Source: Microcoleus sp. FACHB-68 (GTDB lineage: Bacteria > Cyanobacteriota > Cyanobacteriia > Cyanobacteriales > Oscillatoriaceae). From it: a DNA stretch of 64,000 bases. Shown one piece after another: positions 56,001 through 62,990 of the stretch; position 1 is the first letter of the stretch, and each line of letters starts with the position of its first letter. The position numbers and the translations under genes are program-made. The stretch spans positions 310,001 to 374,000 of the forward strand of contig NZ_JACJOT010000009.1 of assembly GCF_014695715.1 (NCBI RefSeq), read 5' to 3'. A model generated the notes under the pieces. That model was not told the DNA's origin. It searched no databases and worked only from the letters and a program-made list of their open reading frames with translations.

Positions 56001-57348
56001 AGAATCCATCGTCTCCGGCAGTTTGGACAAAACAGTGAGGTTGTGGAACCGCAAAGGTGAACCCATTGGCACTCCCTTTGTCGGGCATCAGAGTCTGGTT
56101 ACTTCAGTCGCCTTTAGCCCGGATGGAGAATACATCGTCTCCGGCAGTTTTGACAACACAGTGCGATTGTGGAACCGCAAAGGCCAAGCAATTGGCACTC
56201 CCTTTGTCGGGCATCAGAATCCGGTCACTTCAGTCGCCTTTAGCCCGGATGGAGAATCCATCGTCTCCGGCAGTTTGGACGAAACAGTGCGATTGTGGAA
56301 CCGCAAAGGCCAAGCGATTGGTACTTCCTTTGTCGGGCATCAGAATCCGGTCACTTCAGTCGCCTTTAGCCCAGATGGAGAATACATCGTCTCCGGCAGT
56401 CAAGACAAAACAGTGCGATTGTGGAACCGCAAAGGCCAAGCGATTGGCACCCCCTTTATTGGGCATCAGGATTCGGTCACTTCAGTCGCCTTTAGCCCGG
56501 ATGGAGAATACATCGTCTCCGGCAGTTCTGACAACACAGTGCGATTGTGGAACCGCAAAGGCCAAGCAATTGGCACCCCCTTTGTCGGGCATCAGAGTCC
56601 GGTCAATTCAGTCGCCTTTAGCCCGGATGGAGAATACATCGTCTCTGGCAGTGAAGACAAAACAGTGAGGTTGTGGAACCGCAAAGGCGAAACAATTGGC
56701 ACCCCCTTTGTTGGGCATCAGAGTCCGGTTCGGTCAGTCGCCTTTAGCCCGGATGGAGAATTTATCGTCTCCGGCAATTGGGACAAAACAGTGAGGTTGT
56801 GGAACCGCAAAGGTGAACCCATTGGCACTCCCTTTGTCGGGCATCAGAGTGAGGTCGCTTCAGTCGCCTTTAGCCCGGATGGAGAATACATCGTCTCCGG
56901 CAGTTCTGACAACACAGTGCGATTGTGGAACCGCAAAGGTGAAGCGATTGGCACTCCCTTTGTCGGGCATCAGAATCCGGTCAATTCAGTCGCCTTTAGC
57001 CCGGATGGAGAATACATCGTCTCCGGCAGTTTGGACGACACAGTGCGGTTGTGGAACCGCAAAGGCGAAGCAATTGGCACCCCCTTTGTCGGGCATGTGG
57101 AGTCGGTCTTTTCCGTCGCCTTTAGCCCGGATGGAGAATCCATCGTCTCCGGCAGTCAGTACGGCACAATGCGGTTGTGGCCAGTTGGCTGGCAAGCTTT
57201 GCTGCCAATAGCGTGCAACCGGCTGCGCGATCACCCTGTTTTGCAAAACCCTGAAACAGAGGAAGCGAAGGGAGCAAAAGCAACTTGTGAAAAATACGTT
57301 TGGTCTAAAGAAGATCAAAATAAAAATACCACTTCTGCACCCGATTGA
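53071..57348 (+). CDS. Caspase-STAND NTPase-WD40 protein
   Basis: This 1425-residue protein combines protease, switch and sensor. Residues 1-250 are a caspase-like (C14) domain with catalytic His89 (FFAGHGLL) and Cys141 (WLDCCHSG). Residues 260-650 are a STAND ATPase: CPYKGLEYFTQKDAKYFYGR, Walker A GVSGSGKSS (301-309) and Walker B VLLVVDQFEELL (371-382), then winged-helix-like regions ending QFIHETLIRNWSVLRDWV. A basic stretch and one hydrophobic helix follow (about 700-722). Residues 795-1370 carry 14 WD40 units of 42 residues (two seven-blade propellers), almost identical. The tail is CNRLRDHPVLQNP...KYVW. Key catalytic residues are intact. By analogy with NLR/APAF-like proteins, ligand binding by WD40 would trigger oligomerisation and proteolysis. 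It is divergent from the two-gene operon at 51079-53012. Confidence 0.93.
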   Translation: MSRHALVVGINQYTYLGNLEKPENDAEAIAQKLTLYGHFDTIIRLPEKNGKIDPDREVKANELRDAIQNLFKPASGTPPETALLFFAGHGLLNPSYSHPYGFLAASDSDGDSAWGVELAWLQDILQDPLAARQQIVWLDCCHSGCLTDQKTVLKLNEKALKKADPGNLDKGRSRCFLAACLSDQNAFGEVRGNHGVFTGTLLRELDRLRETEGQVTNYTLTAAIQSLKGQSQQPLSLNEDEILIIPPTIQRPSGQRVLAVCPYKGLEYFTQKDAKYFYGRENLTTQLLEAVYTSSFLSISGVSGSGKSSVVRAGLLHRLKTGESGYPNTDKWHIYEPFTPGKNPIQNLETLVGTKAEQLKNLILASPAPRVLLVVDQFEELLTQCEDVAQQQQFINCLLDAVEQTGNKLRLVLVMRYDFSGKWAEVSSRFAAKNAENQIFVKEMTTQELAEAIQKPADRVNLGIESGLVTQIIKDVQNLQGNLPLLEYALTELWQHWKQQETLNLLRRTTYDSLGGVAGALEKRANHFFETQLSEPEREVAKRMFLQLTHIAAESAFDTRRQVPKTELIALDSLAEPVLEKLEKEKLVIPLENGGVQFIHETLIRNWSVLRDWVEKNREASIKIRPIEEAAKEWEARGKPADLLLRGVKLAEAESFLQTYADTVPLLNLASAFIQASQAERDRLAKEAEESRRRELRRARRTTAGAMAALFVVSGVAFFANIQRQEAVKQATIATLREKAARSDKLRSVQPVESLVLAIQATGDSQAKLQHVLSPVQSSLLAGIQIPAEQNRFQGHQIAVTSVAFSPDGESIVSGSQDETVRLWNRKGEAIGTPFVGHQSRVASVAFSPDGEFIVSGSDDETVRLWNRKGQAIGTSFVGHRGGVTSVAFSPDGEYIVSGSQDKTVRLWNRKGQAIGTPFIGHQDSVTSVAFSPDGEFIVSGSSDNTVRLWNRKGQAIGTPFVGHQFEVFSVAFSPDGESIVSGSLDKTVRLWNRKGEPIGTPFVGHQSLVTSVAFSPDGEYIVSGSFDNTVRLWNRKGQAIGTPFVGHQNPVTSVAFSPDGESIVSGSLDETVRLWNRKGQAIGTSFVGHQNPVTSVAFSPDGEYIVSGSQDKTVRLWNRKGQAIGTPFIGHQDSVTSVAFSPDGEYIVSGSSDNTVRLWNRKGQAIGTPFVGHQSPVNSVAFSPDGEYIVSGSEDKTVRLWNRKGETIGTPFVGHQSPVRSVAFSPDGEFIVSGNWDKTVRLWNRKGEPIGTPFVGHQSEVASVAFSPDGEYIVSGSSDNTVRLWNRKGEAIGTPFVGHQNPVNSVAFSPDGEYIVSGSLDDTVRLWNRKGEAIGTPFVGHVESVFSVAFSPDGESIVSGSQYGTMRLWPVGWQALLPIACNRLRDHPVLQNPETEEAKGAKATCEKYVWSKEDQNKNTTSAPD
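55453..57180 (+). repeat. Array of 14 near-identical 126-bp WD40 units
   Basis: Tandem in-frame units run from GGGCATCAG to the next GGGCATCAG, 126 bp each (for example 55453, 55579, 55705). The backbone SVAFSPDGE-IVSGS-D-TVRLWNRKG is constant. The variable sites are the residues around V-S after HQ, and those flanking the conserved Asp. The segment starting near 55681 recurs at 56311 (exactly five units, 630 bp, later), including the otherwise rare GTSFVGH and TPFIGHQDSV variants. Confidence 0.85.
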
Positions 57349-57390
57349 TTTGCCACTCCCCAGGAAATTGAAACCGCAAAACGTCCCTAC

Positions 57391-57714
57391 TTGGGTCTAA
57401 AAATGCTGACGCTGACACCGGCACGTCAACAAGAGATTAACCAAGATTCAAAGAGTGGCATTCGCATCACAACCGGCCAAGGTGTTTTAATTTCCAGTGT
57501 TGGTGCTGATTCGCCGACAGCTTTAGCAGGACTGCGGGCCGGAGATATCATTTTGAAGATAAATAATCAGCCTCTTCTGAAACAAGAAACCCTGCTAAAG
57601 ATCATTCAAAATAGCTTTGTTGGTAGCACATTGCAAATCGAATTAAATCGCAACGGTCAAATGCTGAATCTTGCGGTGCGAGTTGGAAGGCTGCCGGATT
57701 TCTCTAAGCCGTAA
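57391..57714 (+). CDS. PDZ-domain fragment (C-terminus of an HtrA/Deg-like protease)
   Basis: The frame encodes a PDZ domain like the C-terminus of cyanobacterial HhoA/HhoB/HtrA: RPYLGLKMLTLTP, GVLISSVGADSPTALAGLRAGDIILKINNQPL, VGSTLQIELNRNGQMLNLAVRVGRLP. The trypsin domain is absent. The frame is open back to, and in phase with, the TGA (57346-57348) of the caspase-WD40 gene, and the similarity seems to start about 12 codons before the first usable codon (TTG 57391; ATG 57403). So it is either a pseudogene remnant, a small PDZ protein or a readthrough extension of the upstream protein. Confidence 0.6.
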   Translation: MGLKMLTLTPARQQEINQDSKSGIRITTGQGVLISSVGADSPTALAGLRAGDIILKINNQPLLKQETLLKIIQNSFVGSTLQIELNRNGQMLNLAVRVGRLPDFSKP

Positions 57715-58105
57715 TCCTGCAAAAATCATCAATCGCGTATCAAAACAGGATTTGGTATCAGTCCTCTGAAGATGACTTTCGCTATTAGCCTAGGATTTGA
57801 ATCCCAGGCGGGTCATCGGTTAAGCGCTCAGCCCGCGAGGGACTTAAGTCCCTCGCTAATAGCAAAAGTCAGTTAAAACTGACTAATACAACATTTGATT
57901 TTGCGATACTGTTTTTGTTAATTGCAAATCTCTGATTCATCCGGAGAATTGGGTTAAAATGTCTACGACTCAAGGCGTAATCATTGAGGGAGCCTCTATA
58001 CAAGTCCACTGGTTTCACAACCGGCAGTCCCATCAAAGCGTAGAGTTTAAATTCAAACGTCAATATCCAAAAACGACGTATAAAAATCAGTGAGGTTAAT
58101 CTATT
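57715..58105. other. Spacer with palindromic element
   Basis: No gene. It contains the inverted-repeat element at 57773-57884 (separate entry). The remainder is AT-rich. Confidence 0.4.
57773..57884. repeat. MITE-like palindromic element
   Basis: Terminal inverted repeats of 17 bp with one mismatch (57773-57789 TGACTTTCGCTATTAGC; 57855-57871). A perfect 22-bp palindrome lies inside (57835-57856, core GGGACTTAAGTCCC). An adjoining palindrome AGTCAGTTAAAACTGACT is at 57867-57884. No transposase is encoded, so it would be non-autonomous. It is next to the PDZ fragment. Confidence 0.6.
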
Positions 58106-58402
58106 ATGATGAAGATTCGCTGCATTACAAATAGCGGGGCAGCCTTACCTGAAATTTACCTTGACTCAAGAGTGAATCGAAGCAAAGAAACCGTCTTTCG
58201 CTTAACAGTTGGTAAAGAATATGTGGTTTATGCACTCCATGAAGCCGGTGGCGCTGTCTGGTACTATATCTGCGATGATCATTATATGTATTATCCCCAG
58301 GAACACGCCGCGCCTTTGTTTGAGATTGTTGACAACCGGCTTTCTCACTATTGGCGGTTTCACCTTTGGTCTAATGGGCTGCTAGAAGTTGCTTTTAAAT
58401 AG
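58106..58402 (+). CDS. Small hypothetical protein
   Basis: This 98-residue protein is not recognised. It is rich in aromatic residues (WYYICDDHYMYYPQE, HYWRFHLWSNG) and predicted beta-strands (VFRLTVGKEYVVYALHE), suggesting a small beta-barrel such as an SH3-like or immunity-protein fold. It has no signal peptide or membrane segment. ATG 58106 is preferred; a second ATG is adjacent, and GTGAGGTT upstream is a weak ribosome site. It lies near the caspase locus and a decayed gene, where small toxin/immunity genes would not be surprising, but no partner toxin is visible. Confidence 0.6.
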   Translation: MMKIRCITNSGAALPEIYLDSRVNRSKETVFRLTVGKEYVVYALHEAGGAVWYYICDDHYMYYPQEHAAPLFEIVDNRLSHYWRFHLWSNGLLEVAFK

Positions 58403-58812
58403 TGATTTGCTGACCGTTATTTTTACGACAAACTAAGCGATCAAAATGGATAGCGAAGCGTGTATAAAGCCCAGAAAATCGGCATCCGATGAAGAAGAAA
58501 CCCCACTCGGACTTTAAACAGGGATGCACGGCTGAACACAGATTTGTAATGTTTTGTATATCCGTAAATTCTATTTTGGGCCTGGGGTGCGGTCGCGTTT
58601 TGGTTCTCGCCGGCAACTGGTAGAGTTTAGGGTGCCGGCTTGTTGTAGTCAAGCTTTAAAATGAAGTATAGGATGTGTGAATTGCTTGAGCTTGAATATT
58701 ATTCAAAGGTTTAGGTCAGGAACTCTACATTATATTGAGTAGATAAATTATAGATAAGTGAGAAATGGTGTATAGAGAAATGCCGGCAATCGGTGGGAAA
58801 ATCGATTAATAA
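58403..58812. other. Intergenic region before a gene remnant
   Basis: No gene is supported. An AT-rich section runs to about 58780. The first part may be decayed coding sequence linked to the pseudogene that follows. Confidence 0.3.
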
Positions 58813-59118
58813 CAGCTGGGACTTTCTCGCGCGTTAGGGGAAGTCAGCGAGAGTGAAGGAGATGCCGGTACTTGCCTCATAAAAGTAGAGGATTTATATC
58901 ACCACTTTGCAAAGCATCTGCAATTAAACTGGATCTATGGGGAAGCAACACCGGCCCTACCGGCGATGGCCATGCCGGCAGTCCGATCAGTGTCCTTTCT
59001 AGCTGAACAGTCGCCTCTCCTAGAATGTGTCAGGCGAGGATATATCAAAGGCGTCCAAACAAAACGGAAACGTCTTGCCCAACTTGATGAAAGCTCTCAG
59101 TTGTTTCTCAATAAATAG
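58813..59118 (+). pseudogene. Remnant of a sensor/hybrid histidine kinase C-terminus
   Basis: The frame is open for 101 codons after a double TAA (58807-58812) and ends at TAG 59116-59118. There is no start codon in its first half. The sequence SPLLECVRRGYIKGVQTKRKRLAQLDESSQLF resembles the C-terminal helical tail that follows the receiver domain in cyanobacterial hybrid kinases. The protein lacks any catalytic region. It lies 113 bp before a complete REC-histidine kinase gene, so it may be what is left of a kinase partner gene. Confidence 0.5.
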
Positions 59119-59231
59119 AGTTTATTAGTAAAGGAATTTAACCTTCAAAAAAATCGCCAATTTCTTCAAAGAAGGTGGGGTAATTTCACATCTACAAGCG
59201 CACTATAATTCGAGACAGGAGCCATTATTCA

Positions 59232-60548
59232 ATGTTATCTAGTCACAACCATGAAATTATTTTAGTCATTGATGATAGTCCGACTAATCTAGAAATCTTA
59301 CAGAGCACTTTGGAGTCGGCAGGGTATAAAGTTATGGTAGAAATGGATGGTTTAACGGGACTTGAACAAGCCAAAAGCTATCCGCCTGATTTGATTTTGC
59401 TGGATGTAATGATGCCTGGAATGGATGGCTTTGAAACTTGCCGGCAGTTGCAAGCTGACCCCTTGACAAAAAACATTCCGGTGATTTTCATGACAGGGCT
59501 AGCCGATCCAGGTGACAAAGTGAAGGGATTGCAGTTAGGTGCGGTGGACTATATTATAAAACCGTTTCGCAAAGAAGAAGCACTGGCACGGATTCAAACT
59601 CACTTAAAAATTCGCCGCTTAAGCTTAGAACTTGAACAACAGAAACACCAACTGGAGGAATTAGTTCAAAAACGCACGGCTGAATTAACTGAGACGTTAA
59701 ACGAATTAAAAAGAACACAGTTGCAGTTAATTCAAAATGAAAAGCTCTCTACAATCGGTCAATTAGTTGCCGGCATCGCTCATGAAATTAATAACCCTGT
59801 TGGGTGTATCACCGGCAATCTAGATCAAGCTAGGGTTGCTGTTGAGGATGCACTTGATTATATTCGTCTTTTTCAAGCTAAGTTCCCTAACCCAGGCCCA
59901 GAAATTGAACAAAAAGCTGAAGAGATTGATTTAGAATATGTTTTAGAAGATTTACCTAAAATGTTTTTATCTATGAAAGCTGGAATCCAGCGAATTTGTG
60001 ATATTAGCACCTCATTAAGAACGTTTTCACGGGCTGATGTAGATTTCAAAATCTCAGTGAATATCCATGAAGGACTTGACAGTACCTTAATGATTTTGCA
60101 GCATCGCTTGAAGGCTCAAGCGCAGCATCCGGCGATTCAAATTATAAAAAATTATGGGGAACTTCCTAAAATTGAGTGTTATTTAGGGCAACTCAATCAG
60201 GTATTTATGAATATTTTAGCAAATGCGATTGACGCATTGGAAGAAGCAAGTCGAGGACGTAGCTATGAAGCGCTAAAAACGAATCCCAATGTGATCGCCG
60301 TTACAACTGAAATGAAGGATGAACAGCAGATTGTAATCCGGATTGCAGATAATGGAATGGGGATGACGGAAGAGGTTAAGCAACGCATCTTTGACCCTCT
60401 ATTCACGACTAAACCCGTGGGAAAAGGAACGGGTTTGGGATTGGCAATCGTTCATCAAATTATTGTGCAAAAGCACGGAGGAACCATCGACGTAAATTCT
60501 GAACAGGGAAAAGGTACGGAGTTTATTATGAAAATTCCCATTGCCTAA
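59232..60548 (+). CDS. Response-regulator-histidine kinase hybrid (REC-HisKA-HATPase)
   Basis: This soluble 438-residue protein has an N-terminal receiver domain: Asp14-Asp15 (VIDDSPTN), phospho-acceptor Asp58 (LLDVMMPGMDGFE), Lys110 (YIIKPF). A coiled-coil linker (130-170, LEQQKHQLEELVQKRTAELTETL) leads to HisKA with His184 (AGIAHEINNPVGCI). The ATPase has N box (NILANAIDALEEA), G1 (DNGMGM) and G2 (GTGLGLAIV). This is the REC-first layout common in cyanobacteria, in which a preceding sensor kinase phosphorylates REC. A degraded kinase C-terminus just upstream suggests that the former partner is lost. All phospho-sites are intact. Confidence 0.93.
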   Translation: MLSSHNHEIILVIDDSPTNLEILQSTLESAGYKVMVEMDGLTGLEQAKSYPPDLILLDVMMPGMDGFETCRQLQADPLTKNIPVIFMTGLADPGDKVKGLQLGAVDYIIKPFRKEEALARIQTHLKIRRLSLELEQQKHQLEELVQKRTAELTETLNELKRTQLQLIQNEKLSTIGQLVAGIAHEINNPVGCITGNLDQARVAVEDALDYIRLFQAKFPNPGPEIEQKAEEIDLEYVLEDLPKMFLSMKAGIQRICDISTSLRTFSRADVDFKISVNIHEGLDSTLMILQHRLKAQAQHPAIQIIKNYGELPKIECYLGQLNQVFMNILANAIDALEEASRGRSYEALKTNPNVIAVTTEMKDEQQIVIRIADNGMGMTEEVKQRIFDPLFTTKPVGKGTGLGLAIVHQIIVQKHGGTIDVNSEQGKGTEFIMKIPIA

Positions 60549-61181
60549 GATAGCCTTTTAATTCTTCTTTAAAGCTGGCAAGTCATAGTGCCGGCTAAAA
60601 CCTAGAGGAACGCAACTAGACAAACTCAAAGAAAAAAGGATAATAAGCCGGCTTTTGTTTCAATACACTTAATTTCAAAAAATATCCGTGTCCAATTCTA
60701 CCAAACTCTTAAGTAATCTGACTTAACCGGCACTTGACACAAGCAAGCCGGTGGCGGAAACTGCCAAGATTTCTCGATTGAACTCAGATTAAAATTACTT
60801 GTATCTGATTTTCACCGGCTACTTGCTAGTACGATGTATTTCCCATATTTTCTAGAATCCTTTTACCGTATATCTTCTAGCCCCCCAGATTAAGGCGCTA
60901 GGGGAAGTTTTCCCCTAAATTCGCCTCATTTTGAGCTATCTGATAATTATGGACTGTCAACTAAAAAGGAACTCATCAGTAGGGTTGCGAAATTAAAACC
61001 AATATTGTTTTCCCCCTTGCCCCTACCTAAAGGTTGACGCAGCCTTGCCTCTAGCTAACGGTTGGCGCAGCCTTACCCCCGCTTAAACCACAAGCCAATG
61101 CAGCCGGCACAACTAAATGCACAAAAATCACTTATGCTTGTATTTAAATGGTAATATTGTATGCATTAAGCAGAAGTTTGC
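60549..61181. other. Intergenic region with GC-rich hairpin and small repeats
   Basis: No gene is visible. A hairpin at 60893-60926 has an inner stem TAGGGGAA-GTT-TTCCCCTA and an outer stem AGGCG/CGCCT. At about 61022-61077 the segment CCTACCTAAAGGTTGACGCA recurs as a variant CCTCTAGCTAACGGTTGGCG, each followed by GCCTT. These are probably dispersed small repeats. Confidence 0.4.
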
Positions 61182-61541
61182 ATGAAAAGAATAGAACTGT
61201 TAGATTCACTGTTTCAATTTAACCAACCCTTAAGCGAAATTTTATCGCTTTTAAGCGCCTTTGGCCGGGTGAGCAAAAGCGAATTACTCATCCTGAAGCG
61301 TCAACATATTGCAGGGGTTTTAAAGCGATATGTATCCGATAAACTTTCAGCGACAGAAGTGGAAGATTGGGCCAATGCGATAGAAAGCCGTGAGGATATC
61401 GGTTACGATCCAAGCTGTGAGGATCTACTAGGCGAAATCATTTATGAGCTGGCTAACCCAGGGTTAACGAACTCACTTTCAAAAGCGATGGCTAAAAATT
61501 GGATTGAGCAACTCTCTCAGACATCGGTCGCCTCAAAGTAA
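61182..61541 (+). CDS. Small hypothetical protein, helical
   Basis: This 119-residue cytoplasmic protein is all helical. The run ILKRQHIAGVLKRYVSDKLSATEVEDWANAIESREDIGYDP is acidic, with conserved-looking ALxxV-WA and E-R-DIGY elements. A helical ending follows (LLGEIIYELANPGLTNSLSKAMA). I have the impression of a widespread uncharacterised family with EVEDWAN-x-IESR, but cannot name it. Its length and charge are those of immunity or anti-toxin-like small proteins; no toxin is next to it. ATG 61182 has AGAAG about 8 bp before it. Confidence 0.65.
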   Translation: MKRIELLDSLFQFNQPLSEILSLLSAFGRVSKSELLILKRQHIAGVLKRYVSDKLSATEVEDWANAIESREDIGYDPSCEDLLGEIIYELANPGLTNSLSKAMAKNWIEQLSQTSVASK

Positions 61542-61749
61542 GCTGATAAACATTAAATTTGCACCCTTGTCATGAGGGAACCGTAGGGGCGAAAGAGCGT
61601 GTGCGCCCGCAGCAAGGGAGATGGAGAGAAGAATAAAAAACTTTTGTGGATCACATAAATGGCAAGTTAAATGCTCATTTCCTGAGGCACACTTTCAGAT
61701 TTATTTCGGAAAAGTGTAATTTCATCGGGTTAGAAATGGCAGTTTTAAT

Positions 61750-62733
61750 TTAAGTCCAAGCTCTAAAAAAAGTATTCTCTTGCCATGCAATTGCAGTACG
61801 TTGTTCAATGGCTGTCATTTCTGCCTCACTTAATGGCTTAAACGCTTGCGCCACTTTCACATTAGATTCCAATTGTTCAACAGTCTCAGCGGCTATCACG
61901 CAACAATGTACGCCGGCAACCGAGAGGCTATACCCCATCGCTTGCTGCATCCCATCTAAGACATTATTTTTAAATAACCGTCCGTAAGCCGGCACTTTCA
62001 TAGCAATGACGCCAACATTTTTCTCACGCGCCACCGGCATCACTGTGGGTATAAATGGACGCGGGTGATGTGTATCGGCTGCATTGACGCAAATTAGGGT
62101 GGTGTCAAAGGGATACCGGCGCAACCCTTCAGCAATGATATCGGGTTCGTGGTGGCCGCTGATGCCGGCAAAGCGAATTAATTTTTGTGCTTTTGCTTCT
62201 TCGACTGCTTTAATTGCGCCGGTTTTGCTGAAAATTTGCTCAATTTCTCCCGGTAAGGAGACGTGATGCAATTGCCAAGCATCTAAATGATCGGTTTTTA
62301 AACGCTTCAGCGATCGCTCTAAATGTCGCCACGCGCCATCCCGATCTCGTGCATGAGTTTTGCTTGCCAGATAGATTTTATCTCGATATGCCGGCAGCAC
62401 TTTTCCTAAATAATCTTCACTTGGGCCGTACTCTGCTGCTGTGTCAAAATAGCGAATACCGAGTTCAAGTGCGCGTTCAAGAATTGCGACTGCTGCTGCC
62501 TCTTGTCCTTCTTTAGAAAGCGGTGTTTGGCCGGCACATCCTAAGCCAAAAATGGGGAGGCTAATGCCGGTTTTGCCTAACACTCTTTCTGGCATGGATG
62601 CGGGTGTCATAGCAATGCTTGAGGGTGCAGATGTGCTGGTTTGGTTCCGCGCTAATGCACTGCATCCTACAACTGTGCCGGCTGCTGCAACACTTGTGAC
62701 TAAGAATTTGCGTCGCGTTGTTTTGCGTTTCAT
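61750..62733 (-). CDS. Aldo/keto reductase with Tat signal
   Basis: This 327-residue protein runs from ATG 62733; an in-frame ATG at 62778 would precede the twin-arginine signal and is less likely. It starts with MKRKTTRRKFLVTSVAAAG, a Tat motif (Arg7-Arg8), and a possible lipobox VVGC (Cys24). The aldo/keto reductase barrel has catalytic Asp97 (YFDTAAEYG), Tyr102, Lys125 (LASKTH) and His156 (WQLHHV), all present. Export with a folded NADP(H) cofactor fits Tat. The substrate is unknown. The next upstream gene on this strand is the SMP-30-like lipoprotein, 257 bp away, across a CGCAGATG repeat. Confidence 0.87.
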   Translation of the reverse strand: MKRKTTRRKFLVTSVAAAGTVVGCSALARNQTSTSAPSSIAMTPASMPERVLGKTGISLPIFGLGCAGQTPLSKEGQEAAAVAILERALELGIRYFDTAAEYGPSEDYLGKVLPAYRDKIYLASKTHARDRDGAWRHLERSLKRLKTDHLDAWQLHHVSLPGEIEQIFSKTGAIKAVEEAKAQKLIRFAGISGHHEPDIIAEGLRRYPFDTTLICVNAADTHHPRPFIPTVMPVAREKNVGVIAMKVPAYGRLFKNNVLDGMQQAMGYSLSVAGVHCCVIAAETVEQLESNVKVAQAFKPLSEAEMTAIEQRTAIAWQENTFFRAWT

Positions 62734-62836
62734 GCTCACTTGCTCAGCAAAAAAATGCTTTACTTGGCAGGTTAGCACGAAGGGTTTGATTTGGGCATCT
62801 ATCTTTAGTTGTATGGGTTTTGGATTGGGATTTTTT

Positions 62837-62870
62837 TAACCGCAGATGCACGCAGATGCACGCAGATGTT
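62837..62870. repeat. CGCAGATG-family repeat
   Basis: TTAACCGCAGATGCACGCAG is followed by two more GATGCACGCAG-type units. A degenerate piece ATAAACGCGGATAAGG lies near 62899. It is in the spacer between the aldo/keto reductase and SMP-30-like genes. Confidence 0.65.
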
Positions 62871-62990
62871 GGCGATAGTTTGTCGTTTGGTATATGGGGA
62901 TAAACGCGGATAAGGTTGAGAGTTTGAGGGAAGTGATTGTGAGGATTAAGATTTTTGTCAGCGGTTAGCTGGTTAGTAGGTTAATTGGGA

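Noticed and set aside
55211-57211. Long alternative-frame open frames within the WD40 array (repeated PLARMEN)
   Set aside because: They follow the 126-bp period of the true frame, which encodes a canonical WD40; no start signals.
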